Assembly (NCBI RefSeq): GCF_030499535.1
Contig: NZ_JASTLB010000001.1
Location: forward strand, 1,922,001-1,986,000
DNA from: Streptomyces sp. TG1A-8
Lineage (GTDB): Bacteria; Actinomycetota; Actinomycetes; Streptomycetales; Streptomycetaceae
DNA: 64,000 nucleotides
Direction: 5' to 3'
The number at the start of each line of letters is the position of its first letter. Positions within the stretch are counted from its first letter, which is position 1. Positions 16,570 to 26,720 of this stretch are shown here, piece by piece. The notes beneath the pieces were generated by a model. The model worked only from the letters and a program-made list of their open reading frames with translations, searched no databases and had not been told where the DNA came from. The position numbers and the translations under genes were made by a program.

Positions 16570-17969
16570 TTGGCCGTCTCCTCGTCGTCGCTGTGCTCGG
16601 CGCCTGCCTCCACCGTCGCCTCCGCCCGGGGGTCCTCGGGGACGTCGGTGTCCTCCAGGACCTCGGGGGACTTCGGCTCGTAGACGAGGACCGCGCGGTT
16701 GTCGGGGCGCAGGCGGGCCTTGGCCACCTCCCGGACCTCCTCGGGGGTCACCTCCAGAACGCGCCGGACGGCCGTGAGGGCGAGCTGCGGGTCGCCGAAC
16801 AGGACGGCGTACCGGCACAGTTCGTCGGCGCGGCCGGCGACGGTGCCGAGCCGGTCCAGCCACTCGCGCTCCAGCTGGGCCTGGGCGCGCTCCATCTCCT
16901 CGGGGGTGGGGCCCTCCTCGGCGAAGCGGGCCAGCTCCTCGTCGATGGCGGCCTCGATGACCGGCACCTCGACGTCACCGGAGGTCTTCACGTCCAACCA
17001 GCCCAGCGAGGGCGCGCCGGCCAGGCGCAGCAGGCCGAACCCGGCGGTGACGGCCGTGCGGTCGCGGCGCACCAGCCGGTTGAACAGGCGGGAGGACTCG
17101 CCGCCGCCGAGGACGGTCAGGGCGAGGTCGGCCGCGTCCGCCTCGCGCGTGCCGTCGTGCGGGAGCCGGTAGGCGGCCATCAGGGCGCGTGCCGGGACCT
17201 CCTCCACGACGACCTCGCGCAGCTGCTCGCCGAGGACGTCCGGGAGCGTGCCGTCGCGGGGCTCGGGCTTGCCGTCGTGGGCGGCGATGGACCCGAAGTA
17301 CTTCTCGATCCAGGCCAGGGTTTGCTCGGGGTCGATGTCGCCGACCACGGAGAGCACCGCGTTGTTGGGCGCGTAGTAGGTGCGGAAGAACTGGCGGGCG
17401 TCCTCCAGGGTGGCCGCGTCCAGGTCCGCCATCGAGCCGATCGGGGTGTGGTGGTAGGGGTGGCCCTCCGGGTAGACGAGGGCGGTCAGCTTCTCGAAGG
17501 CGGTGCCGTAGGGGACGTTGTCGTAGCGCTGGCGGCGCTCGTTCTTGACGACGTCCCGCTGGTTCTCCATGGACTCGTCGTCCAGGGCGGTCAGCAGCGA
17601 CCCCATGCGGTCCGCCTCCAGCCAGAGGGCGAGCTCCAGCTGGTGGGCGGGCATGGTCTCGAAGTAGTTGGTGCGCTCGAAGCTGGTGGTGCCGTTGAGC
17701 GAGCCGCCGGCACCCTGGACCAGTTCGAAGTGGCCGTTGCCCTCCACCTGGCCCGACCCTTGGAACATCAGGTGCTCGAAGAGGTGAGCCAGGCCGGTAC
17801 GCCCCTTGACTTCGTGGCGGGAGCCGACGTCGTACCAGAGGCAGACCGCCGCCACCGGGGTCAGGTGGTCCTCGGAGAGCACCACGCGCAGACCGTTGGC
17901 CAGGCGGTGCTCGGTCGCTGTCAGGCCCCCGGAGCCTGCCTCGGCTGTGGTCGTGTGACCCATGGGCAT
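16566..17969 (-). CDS. M16 zinc peptidase, active subunit
   Basis: 467-residue metalloprotease. The inverted zinc site HLFEH (about residue 67) and the downstream third ligand in ENQRDVVKNERRQRYD (about 143-158) are intact. The second half shows the M16 C-terminal domain, and the last 25 residues are acidic. The start is the ATG at 17969 with GAAGGGA five bases before it. It is the first gene of a two-gene operon with an inactive partner, so a heterodimer is likely. The role is inferred: peptide or signal-fragment turnover in the cytoplasm, as no signal sequence is visible. Confidence 0.9.
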   Translation of the reverse strand: MPMGHTTTAEAGSGGLTATEHRLANGLRVVLSEDHLTPVAAVCLWYDVGSRHEVKGRTGLAHLFEHLMFQGSGQVEGNGHFELVQGAGGSLNGTTSFERTNYFETMPAHQLELALWLEADRMGSLLTALDDESMENQRDVVKNERRQRYDNVPYGTAFEKLTALVYPEGHPYHHTPIGSMADLDAATLEDARQFFRTYYAPNNAVLSVVGDIDPEQTLAWIEKYFGSIAAHDGKPEPRDGTLPDVLGEQLREVVVEEVPARALMAAYRLPHDGTREADAADLALTVLGGGESSRLFNRLVRRDRTAVTAGFGLLRLAGAPSLGWLDVKTSGDVEVPVIEAAIDEELARFAEEGPTPEEMERAQAQLEREWLDRLGTVAGRADELCRYAVLFGDPQLALTAVRRVLEVTPEEVREVAKARLRPDNRAVLVYEPKSPEVLEDTDVPEDPRAEATVEAGAEHSDDEETAK

Positions 17970-18297
17970 GTACGTCCCTTCGCGAGCGGAGGCGGTCGTC
18001 GAAACCGCGGTTTTCCTGCGTTCCTGCCACTGTATGCACAGCGCGCGGGGCCCCGGCGAAGTTCCCGCGGCACGTACGCCCACAGCGGATCGCGTAGCCT
18101 GCGTCAGCGTGCCCGCCGAGCGGCCGCGGAGCGCGGCCCGGCGCCGGGCCGGACCGCGGGGACCGGGTCGCGGCCCGGGTTGTCGGTGCCGCGGTCCACA
18201 ATGGTCCGCGTCAGATCCCGTCACACGCTTCAGCAAGAGTGAGCCGAAGGGGGCGCGCCCCGTAGGCGAGCGAACAGATCAGGAGGAGCCGGCAGCG

Positions 18298-20757
<2,460 letters not shown>

Positions 20758-20758
20758 A

Positions 20759-21727
20759 CGAGCGGGTCCGAAGTGCTGGTCGGTGGTCGTAGGCGATCAA
20801 TGACCGGGTCGGTGGCGTTGTGTTGCTCCGGTTGTGCCCGATGGCCGCGGTCAGGGCCAGGACGCGTGGGCCGATGCGGGCCAGGACCCCGGCCGGGGTC
20901 CTGGCTCCGTGGCGTTCGAGGTCAAGCTGGCCCTTGAGGGTGTCGTTGACCGACTCGACGGGCTGCCGGATCGGCTTGAGCAGGTGCTCGCCTGGCCGGG
21001 CCCTGCGGTTGCGGCAGTTCGGCCGCAGCAGGACCAGGCCGTGTTCGCTCGTGAACGTGTCCAGGTGCTCGGAGACGTACCCCTCGTCGCCGACGATCGT
21101 CTGCCCGGGGTGCGTGGTCAACAGGTCCTGGTCGTCTGTGGGCACGTCGGCCAGGACCTCGCGTTCACCGGCCCCGGGGTGGGCCAGTGCCCAGGCGATC
21201 GGCAGACCGCCGGGTGTGCGGAGCAGGTGCGGGCGCAGGCCCCGGAAGAAGCGGGAGGGCGAGGGGCGGTGGCCGTATCCGGCCCCGCCGGCCAGGGCGG
21301 GGCGTTTGACGGTGGGCCGGGAGCGGGCGCACTCCACCGGGGTGGAGTGCACGGTCCGTACGTCGTCGTGCCACAGGTCGGTGTCCCGGGCCAGGGTGCG
21401 GATGAACCGGCTGATCAGCGGGTTCGCGGCCCGCGGGCGCTTGTTGTGGCCGGGCTGCCCGGGCGGGTAGGGGGACTCAGCGGCCGGGCGGCGGTGGGCG
21501 AACCGTGGCCAGCGGGTCTCGGAGGCGGAGCCGAGGACGGCCCGCACGACCGCGAGCGTCAACGGCTCGGCATCCGTCGGCCTTGGTGGACGGCCCCATC
21601 GCCGCGTTCCTGCCAGAGAGTCATCGGTCCTCACGCACAGTGCTGCCGCGAGGGTCTCGAGGTCTGCCGCCACGAACGGATCAACGCGACCCTCGCTTCA
21701 TGCGCCCGTGGACTTCGGACTTACTCG
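20759..21727 (-). mobile_element. Remnant of an IS982-type insertion sequence
   Basis: The segment is bounded by imperfect 16-base inverted repeats: CGAGCGGGTCCGAAGT at 20759-20774 and the complement of 21712-21727, which reads CGAGTAAGTCCGAAGT (13 of 16 match, including nine contiguous bases). The size, about 970 bases, fits IS982-family elements. It carries a single decayed transposase. The left end begins two bases after the parC stop; the right end spans the stop codon of the CobW gene. No clear target duplication was seen. Confidence 0.75.
20783..21673 (-). pseudogene. Decayed IS982-family transposase
   Basis: About 297 codons, readable without internal stops, that align along their full length with Streptomyces IS982 transposases (DLETLAAALCV, STPVECARSRPTVKR, GDEGYVSEH, VESVNDTLKGQLDLE, RSLIAYDH). 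The first catalytic aspartate of the DDE triad, normally in DSTPVEC, is changed to histidine (HSTPVEC); the other two are present. The usual stop after LIAYDH is lost, so the frame runs on antisense into parC. Several tryptophans and cysteines conserved in relatives appear as Arg or Gly. It should be inactive. Confidence 0.8.
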
Positions 21728-22818
21728 CCCAGGCCGTGCGCCTCGGTGCCGGGCTCCTCCTCGGAGCCCGGCACATAGCGCAGGACGCCCCACATGCCGT
21801 GCTCGTCGGCGTGCGGGGCGTCGTCCGTGCACGCCTGCAGTTCCCTGCCGAGGGCGTCCGTGTCGGTGCCGGAGCCGATCAGCACGAGCTGGGTGCGGCG
21901 GACCTCGGCGGGCGTCCAGGGCTCCGGGTAGAAGCGCAGGAACCGGCCGACGGCGTGCACGGCGTAGCGGTTGAGGGGATCGTGCGGTCCGAAGTCCACG
22001 TACCCCTTGATCCGGTACAGCCCCTCGGGGCGGCTGTCCAGGAAGCGCATCAGCCGACGGGGTTCCACCGGCACGTCGGAGGTGAAGGAGAGGCTGTCGT
22101 AGCCGGTGTGCAGGTGGGGGTGGGCGCCGTGGCTCGCGCCGCCGTGGTCGCCGTCGCCGCCGGTGCGGTCGTGCAGGTCGTCGAAGGACAGCTGGCCGAC
22201 GCGCTCCTCACTCGGCCGGCAGTCGAAGAGGAACTCCGGGTCGATGCGGCCGTAGGTGGCCGGGACCACGGCGGCACGGTCGGTGAGCGAGCGGACGAGG
22301 CCGAGGACGCGGTCGGCGTCCGGGGCCCGGTCGAGCTTGTTGACCACGACCAGGTCGGCCAGGGCGAGGTGCCGGTCGATCTCGGGGTGCCTGGCGCGGG
22401 TGCCGTCGAACTCGGCGGCGTCGACGACCTCGACGAGGCCGCCGTAGACGACGCCGGGGTGCTCGCTGGCGAGCACCATGCGGACCAGTTCCTGCGGCTC
22501 GGCGAGCCCGCTGGCCTCGATGACGATGACGTCGACGCCGGCGGCGGGCGCGGCCAGCCGGTCCAGGTAGACGTCGAGTTCGCTCCCGTCGACGGCACAG
22601 CACAGGCAGCCGTTGCCGAGCGAGACGGTCGAGTCGCCGAGGGCTCCGGCGACGGCCATCGCGTCGATCTCGATGGCCCCGAAATCGTTGACGATCGCTC
22701 CGATGCGGCTGCCTCCGCTGCGGTGCAGGAGGTGGTTGAGGAGCGTGGTCTTCCCCGAGCCCAGGAATCCGGCGAGCACGACGACCGGGATCTGCTGCGG
22801 GGCGCGGCTGTTCCGCAA
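21721..22818 (-). CDS. CobW/COG0523 GTPase (metal chaperone family)
   Basis: 365-residue G3E-family GTPase thought to deliver or insert metals, often zinc. It shows the P-loop GFLGSGKTTLLNH (about 17-29), the metal motif GCLCC (about 71-75), the guanine motif NKLD (about 160) and the CobW C-terminal domain (about 250-350). A His/Asp-rich insert (GDHGGASHGAHPHLHTG, about 230) probably binds metal. The start is inferred to be the TTG at 22818, with GAGAGG seven bases before it; no ATG or GTG fits the conserved N-terminus. The stop codon lies inside the right inverted repeat of the adjacent IS remnant. Confidence 0.86.
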   Translation of the reverse strand: MRNSRAPQQIPVVVLAGFLGSGKTTLLNHLLHRSGGSRIGAIVNDFGAIEIDAMAVAGALGDSTVSLGNGCLCCAVDGSELDVYLDRLAAPAAGVDVIVIEASGLAEPQELVRMVLASEHPGVVYGGLVEVVDAAEFDGTRARHPEIDRHLALADLVVVNKLDRAPDADRVLGLVRSLTDRAAVVPATYGRIDPEFLFDCRPSEERVGQLSFDDLHDRTGGDGDHGGASHGAHPHLHTGYDSLSFTSDVPVEPRRLMRFLDSRPEGLYRIKGYVDFGPHDPLNRYAVHAVGRFLRFYPEPWTPAEVRRTQLVLIGSGTDTDALGRELQACTDDAPHADEHGMWGVLRYVPGSEEEPGTEAHGLGE

Positions 22819-22939
22819 GGGGCGACCTCTCTCCTGGGGACCGACTGCGGGACCAGGATAGGAGGGAGGTCCGACGGGGCGGGACGAGGCGGTACGCGAA
22901 CCGGGCAGGACGCGGAACGAGCCCGGGCGCCGCAGGCCG

Positions 22940-22992
22940 CCGTGGACCGCCGTGGACCGCGTGGACCGCCGTGGACCGCGTGGACCGCGTGG
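22940..22992. repeat. Short tandem repeat of 9-10 bp units
   Basis: Six near-identical copies of the word CGTGGACCG, some with one extra C, occur back to back upstream of the CobW start. The mix of 9- and 10-base spacing suggests replication slippage. Confidence 0.8.
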
Positions 22993-23072
22993 CGACAGCC
23001 TCCGCCTCGCCGCCGGGCGGGGCGGTCCCGGCCCGTCCACGCCTCCTGCGCCGGTACCCGTCCCCGCCGGCG

Positions 23073-24239
23073 TCAGTCGCCGGCCGGCACTGCGGCCGGG
23101 GCGGGCGGGCCCACGTACCGCGCCACCGGGCGGATGATCTTAGAGTCCGCCGCCTGCTCCAGGAGGTTGGCGCTCCAGCCCACCACGCGCGCCGCGGCGA
23201 AGGTGGGCGTGAACATCTCGCGGGGCAGGCCGCACAGTTCCATGACCACGCCGGCGTAGAACTCGACGTTGGTGTGCAGTTCGCGGCCGGGCTTCAGCTC
23301 GGCGAGGATCGCCTCGACCTGCCGTTCGACCTCGACGGCGAACTCGACGCGCGGACCGCCGAAACCGAGGGCGATCTCGCGCAGCATCCGCGAGCGCGGG
23401 TCCTGCGTGCGGTAGACGGCGTGCCCGAAGCCCATGACCCGGTCGCCCGCGCGCACGCGTTCCCGGATCCAGGGGCCGATCCGGTCCGGCGTTCCGATCG
23501 CGTCCAGGGTGTCCAGGGCACGGCTGGGTGCCCCTCCGTGCAACGGCCCGGACAGCGCGCCCACGGCACCGGCCAGACAGGCGGCCACGTCGGCGCCCGT
23601 GGACGCGATGACCCGCGCGGTGAAGGTTGACGCGTTGAATCCGTGGTCGATGGCGGAGATCAGGTACTGCTCGACGGCACGGGTCCGCCGCGGTTCCGGT
23701 TCCTCACCGGTGAGCATGTACAGGTAGTTGGCCGTGTAGGGGAGGTCTTCGCGGGGTTCCACCGGGTCGAGCCCGCGGCCGAGGCGGTGGAGGGCGGTGA
23801 GCAGCGTGGGTACGGCGGCGCAGGCGATCAGGGTGTCGGCGCGGCGACGGTCGGCGTCGAGGTCGTGGACCGGCCGGAAGCCCCGCGCGGCGCCCAGCAG
23901 GGACAACGCGGTGCGCAGCCCGGCCAGCGGACCGGAGGCGCGGCTCGCCGCGGCGACGGCCGGCAGGGCGGCGCCGACCTCCGCGGGCAGCCGGCGCAGT
24001 GCGGCGGTCTCGGCGGCGAAGGCGGCACGGCGCCGCGCGCCGGGGAGCGCACCGTGCACCAGGAGGTGCCAGACGTCCTCGAAGCCGCGGGTGCGCGCCA
24101 GCTCGACGGCCGAGTACTGGCGGTAGTGGTAGAAGCCTTCGCGCCCGCGGACGTCACCGATCTCGGTGTCGGCGACGACGACGCCCGCGAGACCGCGGGG
24201 TGCGTCGATGAGCGGGGTGACAGCCGTGTGGACGGTCAT
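23073..24239 (-). CDS. Citrate synthase-like protein
   Basis: 388-residue citrate synthase family enzyme, condensing acetyl-CoA (or propionyl-CoA) with oxaloacetate. Catalytic elements are present: histidine in GPLHGGAPS (about 233), histidine in MGFGHAVYRTQDPR (about 275) and aspartate-equivalent region LHTNVEFYAGVVM (about 323), where the usual aspartate is replaced by glutamate. The start ATG at 24239 has GGGAGG six bases upstream. It is divergent from a second citrate synthase gene with an HTH domain. The pair is conserved in Streptomyces and is distinct from the main citrate synthase, so a specialised role is likely. Confidence 0.88.
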   Translation of the reverse strand: MTVHTAVTPLIDAPRGLAGVVVADTEIGDVRGREGFYHYRQYSAVELARTRGFEDVWHLLVHGALPGARRRAAFAAETAALRRLPAEVGAALPAVAAASRASGPLAGLRTALSLLGAARGFRPVHDLDADRRRADTLIACAAVPTLLTALHRLGRGLDPVEPREDLPYTANYLYMLTGEEPEPRRTRAVEQYLISAIDHGFNASTFTARVIASTGADVAACLAGAVGALSGPLHGGAPSRALDTLDAIGTPDRIGPWIRERVRAGDRVMGFGHAVYRTQDPRSRMLREIALGFGGPRVEFAVEVERQVEAILAELKPGRELHTNVEFYAGVVMELCGLPREMFTPTFAAARVVGWSANLLEQAADSKIIRPVARYVGPPAPAAVPAGD

Positions 24240-24296
24240 GGTGATCCTCCCTGGACTTGATTCGACTGTTCATCCTTGACGCACCTTCTGTCAATG

Positions 24297-24309
24297 TTGA
24301 TTGAATCAA
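24297..24309. promoter_or_regulatory. Palindromic operator candidate between the divergent citrate synthases
   Basis: TTGATTGAATCAA is a perfect 6-1-6 inverted repeat between the two divergent genes. A further TTGATT half-site lies at 24257-24262. On the minus strand a TTGACA hexamer overlaps the region (24294-24289), a good -35 for the gene at 24239. The DNA-binding domain of the neighbouring citrate synthase makes it the obvious candidate binder. Confidence 0.5.
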
Positions 24310-24350
24310 TCTCCATGTTCAACGTGTCCAGGGACCACTACGGTGGCCCC

Positions 24351-25640
24351 ATGCGCGATCACGAATCCCCCGCCGGCCTCCCCGGGCGCAGGCTGACCAC
24401 CAAGGAGACCGCCGAGGTCCTCGGCGTGAAGCCGGAGACCGTGTACGCCTACGTGAGCCGGGGCCTGCTCAGCAGCAGACGCGAACCCGGGGGGCGCGCC
24501 AGCACCTTCGAGGCGGAGGAGGTCGAGGCCCTCGCCCGGCGCAACCGGCGCGACGCCGCGGGGACCGCGGGCTTTGGCGGGGACCTCTCCGTCCGGACCC
24601 GCATCACGCTGATCGAGGAGGACCGGTACTACTTCCGCGGCGTCGACGCCGCGGAGCTGGCCGCCCGCCACTCCTACGAGGAGGTCGCGGAGTGGCTGTG
24701 GACCGGCCGTCCGGCCCCGGGCGCGGCCTTCACGGCGCCCGGGGCCACCGTCGCGGTCGCGCGGCACGCCGCGAGTGCACTGTCCGGGCACGCCTCCCCG
24801 ACCGACCGGCTGCGGGTGGCGGCGATCGCCGCGGCGGCCGAGGACCCGCTGCGCTTCGACCTGTCCGAGGCGGCCGTCCTGAGCACGGGCCGCATCCTGA
24901 TCCCCACACTGGTCGCCGCGCTGCCGCCCGCGCTCCACGGCCACGGGGACGACGGCCCGCTGGCCCGGCGCCTGTGGACCCGGCTCACCGGCCGCCCCGC
25001 GGACGACGCCTCCCTGCGCGTCCTGGACGCCGCCCTCGCCCTGCTCGCCGACCACGACCTGGCCGCCTCCACGCTCGCCGTCCGGGTGGCCGCCTCCGCC
25101 CGCGCACACGTCTACGCGGCCGTCTCGGCCGGGCTCGGCGTTCTGGAGGGCCCGCTGCACGGCGCCGCCAGCGGCCTGGCCCACCGGATGCTGCTCGACG
25201 TGCTCGACCGGGGCACCGCGGTCCCGGTGATCGCGGACGAACTGCGCGCGGGCCGGCGCGTCCCGGGCCTCGGTCACCGGCTCTACACCGGCGAGGACCC
25301 GCGCGCACGCGTGCTGTTCGGCCTGCTGGAAGAGGTGCCGCGGGCGGAACCGGCCCTGCTCGCGGCCCGTGACGTCATCACCACGGCCGCCCGCCACACC
25401 CCGCTGCACGCCAACGTCGACCTGGCCCTCGCCGTCTTCACGGCCTCCTGCGGCATGCCCGCCACGGCCGGCGAGACGATCTTCGCCGTCGCCCGGACGG
25501 CGGGCTGGATCGCCCACGCCCTGGAGGAGTACGGCGAACGCCCGCTGCGCATGCGCCCGAGCGGTCACTACGTCGGCGCACGGCCGCCGCGGCCCCTCCC
25601 GGGGCAGGGCGGGCACCCGGCCGGGAACCATTTCGAGTAG
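24351..25640 (+). CDS. Citrate synthase with N-terminal helix-turn-helix
   Basis: 429 residues. The first 55 form a MerR/excisionase-type helix-turn-helix (LTTKETAEVLGVKPETVYAYVSRGLLSSRREPGGRASTFEAEEVE), followed by a complete citrate synthase domain with the three catalytic positions: histidine in GPLHGAA (about 265), histidine in GLGHRLY (about 305) and aspartate in HANVDLALAVF (about 360). The combination suggests a metabolite-sensing regulator or an enzyme that also controls its own operon. The ATG at 24351 is used; an ATG at 24315 is possible but has no ribosome site. It is divergent from the plain citrate synthase. Confidence 0.88.
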   Translation: MRDHESPAGLPGRRLTTKETAEVLGVKPETVYAYVSRGLLSSRREPGGRASTFEAEEVEALARRNRRDAAGTAGFGGDLSVRTRITLIEEDRYYFRGVDAAELAARHSYEEVAEWLWTGRPAPGAAFTAPGATVAVARHAASALSGHASPTDRLRVAAIAAAAEDPLRFDLSEAAVLSTGRILIPTLVAALPPALHGHGDDGPLARRLWTRLTGRPADDASLRVLDAALALLADHDLAASTLAVRVAASARAHVYAAVSAGLGVLEGPLHGAASGLAHRMLLDVLDRGTAVPVIADELRAGRRVPGLGHRLYTGEDPRARVLFGLLEEVPRAEPALLAARDVITTAARHTPLHANVDLALAVFTASCGMPATAGETIFAVARTAGWIAHALEEYGERPLRMRPSGHYVGARPPRPLPGQGGHPAGNHFE

Positions 25641-25642
25641 AG

Positions 25643-25661
25643 ATAGGTTAGGCTTACCTGT
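25643..25661. promoter_or_regulatory. Iron box (DmdR1/IdeR-type operator)
   Basis: ATAGGTTAGGCTTACCTGT closely matches the 19-base actinobacterial iron box (consensus around TTAGGTTAGGCTCACCTAA). It abuts the GTG start at 25662 and overlaps TAGGCT (25648-25653), a good -10 hexamer, so an iron-loaded repressor would block transcription directly. Confidence 0.85.
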
Positions 25662-26603
25662 GTGAGTAGGTGTGCGACCGTCTCCCGGAGCTTCGACGAG
25701 CCCGTTCCCGGCACGGCGGCCACGGCGACGACGTGGCTGCTGCTGGAGCAGCCCGGCCCGTGGGGTGCCAGGGCACTCACTTCGAGTCACCTCGATCCCG
25801 TACTGGGGCGCGCCCTGGAGGCCGCCGCCGGGGGAACCGGCGTCCGCGTCGCCCTCATCCGGCGTCCGGGCCGCCACGCCGACCCGGGCCCGCCCCCGGT
25901 CCGGCACGTGTACGCGGCCCACACGGTGCCCGGGAACGTGTGGCTGCACAGCGCCACCCTCCGCGATCCGCGCCGGCTGCTCGACCTCGACCTGGCCGCG
26001 CTCGGCGCGGGCGACCACCGGTCCTTCGGCGCCGCGCTCGGCGGCCGGCCGCACGGGGGCGACCCGCTCGCCCTCGTGTGCACCAACGGCAAGCGCGACC
26101 GCTGCTGCGCGCTCCTGGGCCGTCCCCTCGCCGCCGAGCTGGCCGCGTCCGGGGTCCAGGGCGTCTGGGAGGTCACCCATCTGGGTGGTCACCGCTTCTC
26201 TCCGACGGTGCTCGTGCTGCCGTACGGATACGCGTACGGACGCGCCGAGGCGCACACCGTCAGGGAGGCCCTGCAGGGCGCCCGGGAGGGCCGCGTCGTG
26301 GTCGAGGGGTGCCGCGGGTGCTCGGCCTGGGAACGGCCCGGCCAGGCGGCCGAACTGGCCGTGCGCTCGGCGTCGGGCGAGTACGCGGCAGGCGCGCTGG
26401 CTGTCGTACGGACCGAGGGCGGCGCGCCCCGTTGGGAGGTCACCGTCGCCCACGCCGACGGCCGTCGCTGGCGCGTCACCGTGGCCCGGGGCGCGGCGCT
26501 GCCGCCGCGCCCCGAGACCTGCGGAGCGGCGGTGCTCGGAGCACCGGCGCGGATGGACGTGGTGGCGGTCCGCGAGCTGAGGACCACGGCGCTGGCGGGC
26601 TGA
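25662..26603 (+). CDS. Sucraseferredoxin-like protein (thioredoxin-like ferredoxin domain), iron regulated
   Basis: 313 residues with the sucrase/ferredoxin-like thioredoxin fold. Likely iron-sulfur or redox cysteines are in CTNGKRDRCC (about 147-156), with the partner motif HLGGHRFSPTV (about 178); a second cysteine pair, GCRGCSAW, is near 223. The start is the GTG at 25662. The iron box sits directly against it, leaving no room for a normal ribosome site; if TAGGCT at 25648 is the -10, the mRNA would be leaderless. Control by iron points to a role in siderophore or iron-sulfur metabolism (inference). Confidence 0.83.
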   Translation: MSRCATVSRSFDEPVPGTAATATTWLLLEQPGPWGARALTSSHLDPVLGRALEAAAGGTGVRVALIRRPGRHADPGPPPVRHVYAAHTVPGNVWLHSATLRDPRRLLDLDLAALGAGDHRSFGAALGGRPHGGDPLALVCTNGKRDRCCALLGRPLAAELAASGVQGVWEVTHLGGHRFSPTVLVLPYGYAYGRAEAHTVREALQGAREGRVVVEGCRGCSAWERPGQAAELAVRSASGEYAAGALAVVRTEGGAPRWEVTVAHADGRRWRVTVARGAALPPRPETCGAAVLGAPARMDVVAVRELRTTALAG

Positions 26604-26720
26604 GGGCCCGGGCGCTCCGTCGACCGCCCCGCGGACGTGACCGCCCCAGGAACAAGAAGGGGTCGAAGGATCCGCACCGCCCCTACGACCCGTGCCGCCC
26701 GTCCCCGTACCGTCGTGCCC

